NCBI RefSeq assembly: GCF_011769525.1
Contig: NZ_CP050440.1
Coordinates: 497,501-561,500 of the forward strand
Direction: 5' to 3'
Length of the DNA: 64,000 nt
DNA from: Tolypothrix sp. PCC 7910
GTDB lineage: Bacteria; Cyanobacteriota; Cyanobacteriia; Cyanobacteriales; Nostocaceae
Of the stretch, positions 25,888-35,620 are shown piece by piece. The notes under the pieces were generated by a model that made no database searches, was not told the origin of the DNA, and saw only the letters and a program-made list of their open reading frames with translations. The translations under genes and the position numbers were made by a program. Position 1 is the first letter of the stretch; the number at the start of each line of letters is the position of its first letter.

Positions 25888-26493
25888 TTATTTGGGCAAT
25901 AAATCAATATTTGTGCCCTGTTGGAGTAATTGTGCAGCAGTCACGTGAATGCCAAACTCTTCTCCCAATTGTGCCCCCAATGTTCCGTGAACATATAAAA
26001 TGCCGAGGATGACAATCCCTAGTAACAAGTAACTCCACTGCACCTGCCTTGGTAAATCTTTGCGCCAACGGTATCGTTGTAAGCCTCGCCACACAGCCAT
26101 TCCTACCATAGTTGCCAATAACAACACGCCACCTAAACCATGCAACAGCATTGTCAAAGGCGCACTCAACCCCCAAGCACTCTTTTCGTTAACTGGTGGG
26201 TTTGCTAGCAGTAGCTCAAAAAATCCCGCCGCTACGGTGAAAAAAGTCACAGTCGCCGCCGCTATGAGATTGTACCAACCGACATCGAATAGACCCGCAC
26301 GGATCGCAGGAAGACCTAAAAATTTAAAAATCGGTTTTTCTAGGGGAAAAAGTGTGGCTGCTATATCAAAGAGGATGGCAATAATGAATAAACCCAATGT
26401 TATGTGCACTAGTTGGGGATGTATGGGAATTTTGTAGGGGAGTCCGTTAGCAGTTAGTTTTAATCCCAACTGATCGATAAGCTGCGAGTTCAT
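25888..26493 (-). CDS. DUF2231-type membrane protein of the ARTO operon
   Basis: 201 codons from ATG 26493 (MNSQLIDQLGLKLTANGLPY). This start is preferred over a longer frame from 26595 because it overlaps the stop of the upstream gene in the ATGA arrangement, a sign of coupled translation. It has a conserved IPIHPQLVHITLGLFIIAIL opening and further helices AATVTFFTVAAGFFELLLA, MLLHGLGGVLLLATMVGMAV and YLLLGIVILGILYVHGTLGA. His in membrane segments could bind heme. Genes like this precede the ARTO genes in related cyanobacteria. Confidence 0.8.
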   Translation of the reverse strand: MNSQLIDQLGLKLTANGLPYKIPIHPQLVHITLGLFIIAILFDIAATLFPLEKPIFKFLGLPAIRAGLFDVGWYNLIAAATVTFFTVAAGFFELLLANPPVNEKSAWGLSAPLTMLLHGLGGVLLLATMVGMAVWRGLQRYRWRKDLPRQVQWSYLLLGIVILGILYVHGTLGAQLGEEFGIHVTAAQLLQQGTNIDLLPK

Positions 26494-26987
26494 CCCGAAA
26501 CTCCCCGCTTCATTGCTTCCACAACCGGCTCTACATGAAAGCCATATACCCAGAAAAGTTTGCTTCCCAGATACACTTGCAAGAACATCAGACAAATCAA
26601 AAATGTTGCCGCACCGAGATAAGTGGGTGGAATTTTCTGGGGGTTACGGTTGCGAATCACCAACCGCCAAGCAGCGATCGCCACTACAATTGCCGCTAAC
26701 GACCAACCCATGATTGTATGAAAATTCAGCGTTGGCTGTGCAGCTGCGTAAATATTGGCTAAACCCGCTTCAAACTGACCAAAGATGACCGCGATAAAAA
26801 TAGCGATCGCAGCCACAAACATATTCCAGAAACTCACCTCCAACAAACGCACGTTGCGGGTGAAATAGCCCACAACATCGCAAAAGAAGGAGAAAAACAC
26901 CATCGCAATCACAAAGTGAACAATGATGGGGTGTAGAGGGTCGGGGTACGGTAGATTCTGACTATTGAGAGGTAAGGCAGACATCAC
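26490..26987 (-). CDS. DUF2231-type membrane protein, first gene of the ARTO operon
   Basis: 165 residues with four hydrophobic segments. PDPLHPIIVHFVIAMVFFSF is the DUF2231 signature, with paired His facing the membrane; FHTIMGWSLAAIVVAIAAWR and YLGAATFLICLMFLQVYLGS follow. Distantly related to the next gene, so the pair probably arose by duplication and may form a heme-carrying or assembly complex with the oxidase. Upstream is a long AT-rich gap expected to hold the operon promoter; no clear box was assigned. Confidence 0.8.
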   Translation of the reverse strand: MMSALPLNSQNLPYPDPLHPIIVHFVIAMVFFSFFCDVVGYFTRNVRLLEVSFWNMFVAAIAIFIAVIFGQFEAGLANIYAAAQPTLNFHTIMGWSLAAIVVAIAAWRLVIRNRNPQKIPPTYLGAATFLICLMFLQVYLGSKLFWVYGFHVEPVVEAMKRGVSG

Positions 26988-27973
26988 TTTTTCCTTAGCA
27001 TATCCAGCGCTGTGATTACTGAAAGTTAGTAAACAAGTGCTTGAGCAAAATTAAAGTTCCAGGTGAAGGCAAAGGAATAGAGGATGTGTAATTAATATTA
27101 TTTACTTAATTACTCAATTCAGTATTGCTATTTAAAATTTTTAAATTATGCAATACTGCCAAAAATATATTATTACTAAATAATAAATATCTAAAGGATA
27201 AAGACAAAACTACTATCTTAGGGATGAGTTACAGTGAAATCAGCGGCTTATTTTTAGTAAGTTTCATGAATTATTATTATAAATATCCATACATTTATGT
27301 ATATATGTATGTATTTTCCCAAAAGATACATTGAATAGTAAATCAGGTCAACTATTTCCGTATTTTGCAGGGCGTGACTCTGTATATTTTAATAATCAAA
27401 CATCAAATATAATTAGTTCCTTGTCAACTGCAAAAGCCTTGCATCAATCAGTTAACATTCAAGATTTTCAATTTTTAGATAATTTATTTCATACCTTAGA
27501 AAGATGCATGATTGCGTTTAAGTAGGTCGGCGAAATTAAAGATAACTGGCTGAGGCTGTCATTCTTACAAAGTTCTGATGCCTGCGGCAACCCCTTCGGT
27601 GTACGGAGGTTTCCTCCGATCAGACTTTGCGCTTTGTCCTTGGTCATTTGTCATTAGTGAGGATTTCAAGCCTATTTACTTTTCTTAGCATAGGTTGATT
27701 TATTTTCACCGACTTACTTATCTAATACAACACTCATATCATAAAATTTTCTAGCTCCTGAGATAGAGACATTGATTAAAGACTTCGAGAAATTAAATTG
27801 TCTAGTTTTTCTCTGCGTTCTCCGCGTCTGTGCGGTTTGAAAGCAATTTATTTAACTACAGAGGCAGAGAGAACACAGAGCAAAGAGTTCAGCGAGTAAT
27901 TCATCTTGAGAAAAACAGTAGCCGCCAAAATAGGTGAAAATTGTATTATCATTAGTGATTTTCACCAAAAATA
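26988..27973. other. AT-rich intergenic region with repeat-like segments
   Basis: About 985 bases between the divergent oxidase operon and a hydrolase gene. Frames at 27125-27334 and 27331-27525 are low-complexity and lack ribosome sites. 27560-27640 has dispersed-repeat character (GGAGGTTTCCTCCG palindrome). 27807-27890 holds inverted arms: CTCTGCGTTCTCCGCGTCTG against CAGAGGCAGAGAGAACACAG. Confidence 0.5.
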
Positions 27974-28876
27974 TTGGCAATGCTAGTTAATCAGACACAA
28001 TTTTACACTTGGCGTAATTATCGCTGCGCCTACGAAGTTCATCTACCGAATAACTCAAATTCTGAAGCTATCCCCATATTATTAATTCATCCTATAGGTG
28101 TGGGATTATCAAGGCAGTTTTGGCAAAAATTCTGTCATGAATGGTATCAATCAGGGCATCGTCATCGCATTTATAACCCTGATTTGTTGGGATGTGGTGA
28201 AAGTGATATGCCTCACGTCGCCTATACTCCTAGCGATTGGGCGGAACAATTGCATTACTTCTTAAAAACCATAGTTCAAAAACCTGTAATTGTTATAGTG
28301 CAAGGTGCTTTATTGGGTATTGCAATTAAATTAGTGCAGATAGAACCAAACTTGATTGACTCCCTAGTATTTGCTAGTCCTCCAGCTTGGCCGATTATGA
28401 CGAAAGCATCCCCAGCTTGGCAGCAAAAACTGGCATGGAATCTTTTTGATTCACCGCTGGGTAATGCTTTTTATCGCTATGCCCGCACTCCCAAGTTTTT
28501 GCGTTCTTTTTCCACTCGCCAACTATTTGCTAGTAGTGAGACTGCCGATCAAGAATGGTTAAATGCTTTAGTTAAAGGTGCAGAAAATACCGCCAATCGC
28601 TATGCAGTATTTTCCTTTTTAGCTGGGTTTTGGCGACAGGATTATAGTCACGATATTGCTGCTATTCAACAACCAGCATTAGTAGTTGTGGGAGACAAAG
28701 CATCAAATATTAGCAAAGAAGGACAAGCCGAAACACCAGACGAACGTTTAGCTAACTACCTCGCTTATTTACCCCAAGGACAAGGAGTTAAATTAACTGG
28801 GCGCAATGTCCTACCATACGAATCTACAGCAGAATTTGTGGCTGCGATCGCACCCTTTATCAGTTTAGGAAGATGA
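27974..28876 (+). CDS. Alpha/beta-hydrolase-fold protein lacking the usual nucleophile
   Basis: 300 residues. The fold is clear from ILLIHPIGVGLSRQFWQKF (oxyanion-strand region), YNPDLLGCGESDMPHVAYTP and LVVVGDKAS (the strand with the acid). At the nucleophile elbow the sequence is VIVIVQGALLGIAIK (residues 105-119), with Ala where GxSxG would have Ser, and the C-terminal TGRNVLPYES lacks the usual His. It is probably a non-catalytic or re-purposed family member. Single gene; repeat-rich DNA upstream, a peroxiredoxin gene downstream. Confidence 0.8.
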   Translation: MAMLVNQTQFYTWRNYRCAYEVHLPNNSNSEAIPILLIHPIGVGLSRQFWQKFCHEWYQSGHRHRIYNPDLLGCGESDMPHVAYTPSDWAEQLHYFLKTIVQKPVIVIVQGALLGIAIKLVQIEPNLIDSLVFASPPAWPIMTKASPAWQQKLAWNLFDSPLGNAFYRYARTPKFLRSFSTRQLFASSETADQEWLNALVKGAENTANRYAVFSFLAGFWRQDYSHDIAAIQQPALVVVGDKASNISKEGQAETPDERLANYLAYLPQGQGVKLTGRNVLPYESTAEFVAAIAPFISLGR

Positions 28877-29085
28877 GGGGGAAAGAATCAATAATAAATT
28901 CCCATAACCAATTATCCATACCCAATTCCCTACCTTTTATTACTCAGGAAAGGTGCTTTCAAGTTGACACTTATACTAGTATATCCCGTCAGAAATAAAA
29001 CTTAAGCCACAACGATACAACAGCTTAGAATATAAGCCTTTTGACTGTTGACACTCTCAAGACATGGATTATTAAAGGAGGCCTT

Positions 29086-29820
29086 ATGCTATCAAATCGC
29101 CGAGGGCAACGAGTTCCTCATGTTACATTTCGCACCCGCAAAAACAACCAGTGGGTTAACATCACCACTGATGACCTGTTTGCTGATAAGACAGTAATTG
29201 TCTTCTCTTTACCAGGTGCTTTTACACCCACTTGTTCTTCCACCCACCTACCTGGCTATAACCAGTTGGCTAATGTATTTAAAGAAAATGGCGTGGATGA
29301 TATTGTTTGTATTTCTGTCAATGATGCCTTTGTCATGAATGAATGGGCTAAAGACCAAGAAGCAACTAATATTACTCTGATACCTGATGGCAACGGTGAA
29401 TTTACTGAAGGTATGGGAATGCTGGTAGATAAAACAGATCTAGGCTTTGGTAAACGCTCATGGCGCTATTCTATGCTTGTCAAAGATGGTGTAATTGACA
29501 ACATGTTCATTGAACCAGAAGAGCCAGGCGATCCCTTTAAAGTATCCGATGCGGAGACAATGCTGCGATATATTAACCCTGAAGCAGTCAAACCAAAGCT
29601 AGTTTCTCTGTTTACTAAAATAGGTTGTCCTTACTGCGCCCGTGCAAAAGAATTGCTTCACGAACATGGTTTGAATTATGAGGAAATTGTCTTGGGTAAA
29701 GATATTACTACTCACACTTTAAAAGCGGTTACAGGTGCAACAACAGTTCCCCAAGTATTTATCGATGCACAACTCATTGGTGGTTCTGAGGCTCTAGCAT
29801 CTTACTTTGGCGGAAAATAG
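29086..29820 (+). CDS. Hybrid peroxiredoxin-5/glutaredoxin
   Basis: 244 residues from ATG 29086, chosen because AAGGAGG lies 5 bases upstream; a TTG start at 29041 would place the ribosome site inside the gene. Residues 1-160 are a Prx5-type peroxidase ([18 protein letters not shown] with the peroxidatic Cys). Residues about 170-244 are a glutaredoxin ([17 protein letters not shown] active site, then TTVPQVFID and GGSEAL). The fused glutaredoxin recycles the peroxidase using glutathione. A possible promoter with TTGACA lies near 28963, followed by TATACT. Confidence 0.93.
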   Translation: MLSNRRGQRVPHVTFRTRKNNQWVNITTDDLFADKTVIVFSLPGAFTPTCSSTHLPGYNQLANVFKENGVDDIVCISVNDAFVMNEWAKDQEATNITLIPDGNGEFTEGMGMLVDKTDLGFGKRSWRYSMLVKDGVIDNMFIEPEEPGDPFKVSDAETMLRYINPEAVKPKLVSLFTKIGCPYCARAKELLHEHGLNYEEIVLGKDITTHTLKAVTGATTVPQVFIDAQLIGGSEALASYFGGK

Positions 29821-29856
29821 ATTTTTTTTGATTATCTAAGTCAACCTTAGTCAAGC

Positions 29857-29917
29857 TTAGGGTGGGTAATAGTTCTCATCGGGTTTTAAGCCAAGTATTT
29901 GGCAGTACCCACTCTAA
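29857..29917. repeat. Imperfect inverted repeat after the Prx/Grx gene
   Basis: TTAGGGTGGGTA and TACCCACTCTAA can pair across about 37 bases. It may end the transcript, but no U run follows. Confidence 0.4.
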
Positions 29918-30034
29918 ATAACTTTGTTTTTAAGCGCGCTGTATTGCGGTGTATATATATTTTTCTGTTATGGTTTAAAGAAATGTAAAATTTAATTGCA
30001 GCCTTGCAAAATAGGCTTGCTATTACACTAATCT

Positions 30035-32281
30035 ATGAGCCAGTCAGAAGAGACCAATGCCCAAAAAGCTTCTTTGACTAACCACGATCGCAGAGCGATT
30101 CATCTACCTGGCTCAATCCAACCTCATGGCGTTTTACTAGCACTGAGTTCCCAGTTAGAGATTCTGCAAGTTAGTAACAATACACAGCAATACTTTGGCA
30201 AAGCTACCCAAGATTTGCTTGGTCAATCTTTAGACAGCTTATTTGATGCTCGACAAACTGCAACTATCAAGCAGTGCTGGGAAAAAAATATTGGTAGTGT
30301 TAGTAGTTATAAAGTAGCAATCATCACTAATCATCAAGAACAATTTTTTGATTGCATTGTCCATCGCACAGCAGATGTTTTGATTGTGGAGTTGGAGGCG
30401 ATAGCATCTAGTTCAGAAATCAGTTTCTTGAGTTTTCATGCTTTGGTGAGTGATGCGATCGCCCAAATGCAACGCATTTCTAATCTCCCAGAATTCTTGA
30501 ATTTGGTGGCTACAGAAGTCCGCAAAATCACAGGGTTTGACCGAGTAATGGTCTATCAATTTGATCTGCAAGGCGCTGGTGCTGTAGTTGCGGAAGCCAA
30601 ACGAGAGGATTTATCACCATATTTGGGACTGCATTATCCCGCTACAGATATTCCTGCCCAAAGTAGAGATTTATATACCCGGTGTCAACTCCGATTTATT
30701 CCAGATATCAATACTCAAGCAGTTAACTTAGTACCAATAGATCACCCCATCAGCCATCAACCTCTGGATTTAAGCTTATCTGTACTCAGGAGTGTGGATG
30801 CTTGCTGTATAGAATTTCATCAAAATATGGGTGTGGGGGCGCTATTGGTAATCTCACTGATGCAGGAAGGGAAGCTTTGGGGCTTAATATCTTGTCATCA
30901 TCACACACCCAAGTATCTTCCTTATGAAGTACGAAAAATCTGCGAATTTCTCGGACAAATTGTCTCCTCAGAGTTAGCCCACAAGGTGAGTCATTCGGAA
31001 TGGGACTATGAAGTAAAGCTAAAAGCCCTCCAATCTGACTTTTTAGCCTCCATTTCCCAAGCTGACAATTTTATCGATGCTTTGATTAAACCAGAAATCC
31101 GCTTGCTGGATATTGCCAGTGCTTCTGGTGCAGCAGTTTGTTTGGATAATGAAATTACCTTGGTGGGTGCAACACCCAATCTTGAGCAAGTTTGTGCCTT
31201 AATTGAATGGGCAGAGACTCAAGTAGGGGAAAATTTATTTTATACCGATTCTTTAGCCAAGCTTTACCCCGATGGGGTTGTCTTTAAAGATACTGCTAGC
31301 GGCTTGTTATTGCTGCGGATTTCGCAAGTGCGGCGCTATTACATTCTCTGGTTTCGCCCAGAAGTGATACAAACGGTAAATTGGGCAGGAAACCCCAATG
31401 CATCTATTCGCCTTGATGCTGATGGTACTGTTACCTTGGGGCCGCGAAAATCCTTTGCCAAATGGCAGGAGACGGTGCAATTAACTTCCCTACCCTGGAA
31501 ACAATCGGAACTTGATAGTGCGATCGCACTCAGAAATGCGATCGTGGGTATTGTACTTTCTAAAGCCGATGAGTTAGCCAAAATTAACCTAGAGTTAGAA
31601 CGCAGTAACCGCGAACTTAGTTCTTTTGCCTACGCTGCATCTCACGATTTGAAGGAACCTTTGCGGGGTATCTATAATTACTCAACTGTGCTGATAGAAG
31701 ACTACGCCCATGTACTTGATGCTGAAGCAATTGAGTATCTAGAAACAGTAGTCACCTTATCAGTGCGGATGGAGGCTTTAATTAATGCTTTGTTACGACT
31801 GGCGCAGTTAGGAAAAGCACAACTACGTGCCAAAGCCATTGATATTAACGAATTAATCACCCAAGTAATTGATATATTTCATGCCAGCCGCCAATACTCT
31901 CAGGTTTTGGATATTCGCATTCCTCAACCTTTACCAACAATTTCATGTGACGCTGTTTTGGTAAACGAAGTTTTTAGTAACTTGATTGGCAATGCGTTGA
32001 AATACAACGATAAACCAGAACAATGGGTGGAGATTGGCTATGGCAAAGGCGAAAATTCTGCACTTATATTTTACGTGCGAGATAACGGAGTTGGCATTCC
32101 CGAACATCATCGAGAAACTATCTTCCGCTTATTTAAGCGACTCCACTCTCAAGAAAAATTTGGCGGCGGAGTTGGTGCCGGATTAGCAATTGTTAAGAAA
32201 ATTGTCGAGATGCACAACGGCCAAATTTGGGTTGAGTCTACTGTTGGCGTTGGCTCAACGTTTTATTTTACGCTGGAATAG
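30035..32281 (+). CDS. Phytochrome histidine kinase (Cph1-like, PAS-GAF-PHY-HK)
   Basis: 748 residues. PAS (about 20-120, IHLPGSIQPHG), GAF (about 140-310), PHY (about 325-500, with the tongue motif RKSFAKWQE) and a histidine kinase (SHDLKEPLRG H-box near 536, then N, G1 and G2 boxes: NALKYN, DNGVGIP, GAGLAIVKK). The bilin-binding Cys aligns with C257 in LRSVDACCIEF, and PATDIPAQSR (202-211) is intact. The N-terminus has NHDRRAIH, without the bacteriophytochrome Cys. The His normally next to the bilin Cys (H260 of Cph1) is Cys258 here. The partner regulator is the next gene. Confidence 0.93.
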   Translation: MSQSEETNAQKASLTNHDRRAIHLPGSIQPHGVLLALSSQLEILQVSNNTQQYFGKATQDLLGQSLDSLFDARQTATIKQCWEKNIGSVSSYKVAIITNHQEQFFDCIVHRTADVLIVELEAIASSSEISFLSFHALVSDAIAQMQRISNLPEFLNLVATEVRKITGFDRVMVYQFDLQGAGAVVAEAKREDLSPYLGLHYPATDIPAQSRDLYTRCQLRFIPDINTQAVNLVPIDHPISHQPLDLSLSVLRSVDACCIEFHQNMGVGALLVISLMQEGKLWGLISCHHHTPKYLPYEVRKICEFLGQIVSSELAHKVSHSEWDYEVKLKALQSDFLASISQADNFIDALIKPEIRLLDIASASGAAVCLDNEITLVGATPNLEQVCALIEWAETQVGENLFYTDSLAKLYPDGVVFKDTASGLLLLRISQVRRYYILWFRPEVIQTVNWAGNPNASIRLDADGTVTLGPRKSFAKWQETVQLTSLPWKQSELDSAIALRNAIVGIVLSKADELAKINLELERSNRELSSFAYAASHDLKEPLRGIYNYSTVLIEDYAHVLDAEAIEYLETVVTLSVRMEALINALLRLAQLGKAQLRAKAIDINELITQVIDIFHASRQYSQVLDIRIPQPLPTISCDAVLVNEVFSNLIGNALKYNDKPEQWVEIGYGKGENSALIFYVRDNGVGIPEHHRETIFRLFKRLHSQEKFGGGVGAGLAIVKKIVEMHNGQIWVESTVGVGSTFYFTLE

Positions 32282-32334
32282 TTTAAGATAAGTAACAAAA
32301 ATCTTTTAATGATTACATTTTGTTAAGACAACTG

Positions 32335-32778
32335 ATGACAACGAAACTTCATGAACCTCTACTCGTGGTTGAGGACAGCAATGAAGATTTTAGGATGCTG
32401 CAACGCTTAATGCGACGCATGGCTGTTCAGAACCCTATCTATCGCTGTACCAATGGAGACGAGGTCTTAGACTTACTTTATCAAGAGGGCAACCATGAAA
32501 AATCTTCTGTTGGTATTAAACCTTCTGTGATCCTGCTTGACCTCAATTTACCTGGAATTGATGGTCGTGACATCTTAGAACGGCTTAAGCAAGACACCTG
32601 TTTCAAAGAAATCCCGATAGTGGTTTTTACCACATCATCAAATCCTAAAGATATTGAATTGTGTTACCAAAAGGGGGCAAATGGCTATTTAGTCAAGCCG
32701 ATGGATGCACAAGAACTTCAAAAGACGATTCAAGCGTTTGTCGCTTATTGGCTGGAGGCTAATACTCCACCAGTATGA
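32335..32778 (+). CDS. rcpA: Rcp1-type phytochrome response regulator
   Basis: 147 residues from ATG 32335 (a TTG 15 bases upstream is possible). A single receiver domain: LLVVEDSNEDFRML acidic pocket, phospho-acceptor Asp in VILLDLNLPGIDG, Thr/Ser in VVFTTSS and Lys in YLVKPMD. No output domain. The Rcp1 extended C-terminus (LQKTIQAFVAYWLEANTPPV) is present. It starts 54 bp after the phytochrome gene and is almost certainly its phosphorelay target. Confidence 0.92.
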   Translation: MTTKLHEPLLVVEDSNEDFRMLQRLMRRMAVQNPIYRCTNGDEVLDLLYQEGNHEKSSVGIKPSVILLDLNLPGIDGRDILERLKQDTCFKEIPIVVFTTSSNPKDIELCYQKGANGYLVKPMDAQELQKTIQAFVAYWLEANTPPV

Positions 32779-33176
32779 GAGTAACTTTGGGTATTTTTGA
32801 TTGCTGAAAAACTAGGTAGAAAGTCAGGATGTGAAACGGGATACAGCATGACATTGTATCCATCGGTTAGTGCTGGCGTTGGATATTCACACTGAATTGC
32901 AGTTCTCAGTGTGTCCCAGTTTCTATGTCTGCGCGATCGCATTGTTCTTCGCGTCACGTCGTTCCCCCCTCTCAGTAGCTATTTCTTGGATTTACCCACT
33001 ACTTGCTGATAACTAAATACTGGAGTGATTTTTAGGCAAGTTAGCCGATCACTTTAAGTTTTTTCAACAAATTTTAGCTTTTATTTATATTTATTTTAGA
33101 TTATTTTTAGAATTATGCAATAGCTCACGTCCTGATTCCCAAAAACTCTATTAATCTCCCAGATCCTCATACTTTT

Positions 33177-34847
33177 ATGTTGGACACATCGACGCTACTG
33201 ATCATTGATGATTGTGCAGCGGATCGGAAAATCTATCGTCGATATCTTTTACAAGATCCCTATCAGTCCTACCAAATTTTAGAGGCAGACTGTGCAGAAA
33301 ACGGCTTGGCATTGTGTCAAGAATTTGGCTGTGATGTGATTCTGCTAGATTTTTGCCTGCCTGATATGAGTGGCTTGGATTTTTTTGATAAGTTGAATCA
33401 AAAAATATTTGATACTCCTATTCCCGTAATTATGCTGACGGGGCGGGGTGATGAAGAGGTTGCTGTCCAAGCAATGAAACGGGGTGCCCAAGATTATATA
33501 GTCAAGCAATACCTCAAACCAGAGGTGCTGCAACTAGCTGTTCGCAATGCCATCAAGCAATCCTATTTGCAAGCCCAACTCTACAAACATCGAGAACGAC
33601 AGCGTTTAATTGCCACAACAGCGCTGCGAATCCGTCAGTCTCTTGATTTAGAGCAGATTTTAAACACAGCGGTAGCAGAAGTACAGCAGCTGCTCAAGTG
33701 CGATCGCGTCATGGTTTATCAGTTCACCTCCGAGATTGATGGTAAAACTGTAGCTTGTTCAATTGAGTGTTGCGGATCTGCCCAAGCATACAATAACATC
33801 CAAAATGTCTGTAATCAGGTGGGGGGTGAAAACCAACATTGGGGATGTAAATTACCCATGTCAGATATCTACAACGCTGGCTGGAGTAATTTTTATTTAC
33901 AGTTGTTAGAACAATTTAAAACCGAGGAAAATTTAGTAGCTCCCATTCATTTGAGTAACAATGATCAGCAGGAAGATCAGCTTTGGGGCTTGTTAATTGC
34001 TCACCACAGTTCCGGAGAGCGAGGTTGGCAACCTGATGAAGAGGAAATGCTTAATGAATTGTCGGTACAATTAGCGATCGCAATTCAACAAGCAGAATTA
34101 CTAGCCCAAACGCAAGCCGCCTTAACCAAAGAAAAGCAACTTAATGCATTTAAATCTCAAATCGTCGCCACAGTTTCCCACGAGTATCGCACACCATTAA
34201 CTTCGATTTTGGCAGCAGCATCAACTGTCATTAAACATGGCCAGCATTTAGACGATCCTAAAAAACAAAAGTTATTAGGAATCATAGAACACAAAGCTAG
34301 GTCTATGGCCAAACTCGTGGATAATATGCTGATGGTCAACCAAATCGAACTGGACAAAACCAGATTTCAGCCCATCCCCCTAAATCTGCTGCAATTTTTC
34401 AGCGATTTGATGGAACAAGAGCAAGAACTAATTAGCGATCGCCATGAGTTAATATTTCATAGCAGTGGAAATTACCAAGATTTTTGGGGCGATCGCGGAC
34501 TGTTGCAACAGATATTTATCAATTTAATGTCCAATGCAGTTAAGTATTCTCCCCAGGGGGGTACTGTAGAAGTTCACTTGATGGGAAAAGAATCAGAAGT
34601 GATGTTTTCCATCAAAGACCAAGGCATTGGCATACCAATAGCAGATCAAGAACACCTATTTCAATCCTTTGGCCGGGGAAGTAACGTCGGGACAATTCCG
34701 GGTACAGGTTTAGGATTAGCGATCGCTAAATCTTGTGTAGAGTTACATGGCGGAAAGATTACATTGTCAAGCCAAGTTGATCAAGGAACTACTGTGACAG
34801 TCACTCTACCCAAGCAACCTAGTCTTGATTATGCCAAACACTTTTAG
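33177..34847 (+). CDS. Receiver-GAF-histidine kinase hybrid
   Basis: 556 residues. Receiver domain (LLIIDDCAADRKIYRR, phospho-acceptor in VILLDFCLPDMSG, IVKQY), then a GAF domain of the cyanobacteriochrome/phytochrome lineage (LKCDRVMVYQFTSEIDGK, LWGLLIAHHSSGERGWQ), then HisKA (ATVSHEYRTPLTSIL) and HATPase (NAVKYSPQGG, DQGIGIP, GTGLGLAIAK). Where bilin-binding relatives have Cys-His before the LLEQF segment, this protein has FY (SNFYLQLLEQF), so it probably binds no bilin. It lies 400 bp after the Rcp gene on the same strand and may receive phosphate from another kinase. Confidence 0.88.
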   Translation: MLDTSTLLIIDDCAADRKIYRRYLLQDPYQSYQILEADCAENGLALCQEFGCDVILLDFCLPDMSGLDFFDKLNQKIFDTPIPVIMLTGRGDEEVAVQAMKRGAQDYIVKQYLKPEVLQLAVRNAIKQSYLQAQLYKHRERQRLIATTALRIRQSLDLEQILNTAVAEVQQLLKCDRVMVYQFTSEIDGKTVACSIECCGSAQAYNNIQNVCNQVGGENQHWGCKLPMSDIYNAGWSNFYLQLLEQFKTEENLVAPIHLSNNDQQEDQLWGLLIAHHSSGERGWQPDEEEMLNELSVQLAIAIQQAELLAQTQAALTKEKQLNAFKSQIVATVSHEYRTPLTSILAAASTVIKHGQHLDDPKKQKLLGIIEHKARSMAKLVDNMLMVNQIELDKTRFQPIPLNLLQFFSDLMEQEQELISDRHELIFHSSGNYQDFWGDRGLLQQIFINLMSNAVKYSPQGGTVEVHLMGKESEVMFSIKDQGIGIPIADQEHLFQSFGRGSNVGTIPGTGLGLAIAKSCVELHGGKITLSSQVDQGTTVTVTLPKQPSLDYAKHF

Positions 34848-35155
34848 CGAGAATTTAAATCCTTGAAACTAGCGCGAACTTCACTATAAATCCTTTTACC
34901 AATTTAAGTCTTGTTGGCGAAATATCAATGGTCTCTAGGGTCACAAGATTTTCTACCCTACCTCGTCACCAAAAGAGGCTACAAAAAATAAATGAATATA
35001 TAATTGATCGGTTCAATGAAATCCTAGCTTTATGGAACCATAACCAAAAAAGCAGAACCTATAATGCCGTTATGTATGCCAGTGTAAGAGCATTAACATA
35101 ACTAATTTATATGGTCAGATTTCATGGACTTTAAACATCAACATTATGCAAAAGT
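34848..35155. other. Intergenic region, nothing recognised
   Basis: 308 bases between the hybrid kinase and a small hypothetical gene. No hairpin with a U run, no repeat family member and no frame were recognised. Confidence 0.5.
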
Positions 35156-35437
35156 ATGACTACAATGACTAAACTTTACTACAATGCTGAACATGAATCT
35201 GTTCCCGATGGATTAGCAGAAGACTTCGCATTAAAACTACAAGGTGGAGATATTGTCACCTCTAATTATTTAGTTGTCCTCGCAGCAAAAGTTTTGGCAA
35301 AAGAGAAAAGAATTAATCCCTTTACCCTAGTCTGGTTGGATGGCAATGAATATCCCTGCTCTGATAATGGAATGATTGAGAATGAGCCTTATTTTGATAA
35401 ATATACAGAATTATTGCAAAGGTTAAGTGCAAGCTAA
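35156..35437 (+). CDS. Small hypothetical protein
   Basis: 93 residues (MTTMTKLYYNAEHESVPDGL...). ATG 35165 is an alternative start. A mixed helix/strand composition with acidic end, no membrane segment, and a clear terminator 45 bases after the stop support a real gene. I recognise no family. Confidence 0.6.
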   Translation: MTTMTKLYYNAEHESVPDGLAEDFALKLQGGDIVTSNYLVVLAAKVLAKEKRINPFTLVWLDGNEYPCSDNGMIENEPYFDKYTELLQRLSAS

Positions 35438-35482
35438 AAAATTAATTAAAACAGTTACAAGAAAGGCTAGTTGACAACCTTT

Positions 35483-35524
35483 AAAGATGTGATTCGTAGA
35501 GTAGTGCAGAGTCACATCTTTTAG
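35483..35524 (+). terminator. Intrinsic terminator
   Basis: AAAGATGTGA (35483-35492) pairs with TCACATCTTT (35512-35521) across 19 bases, with T at the 3' side. It ends the small hypothetical gene. Confidence 0.7.
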
Positions 35525-35620
35525 GTAGGGGAGTGTCAACAGAGCCGCGATTAAGCATCATCGCCAGATGCGATCGCAATTATCGGATAACAAAGCCTGA
35601 GTCTTGCCATAAAAAATAAA

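Noticed and set aside
27125-27525. Two small plus-strand frames
   Set aside because: AT-rich low-complexity translation, no ribosome site, no recognisable family.
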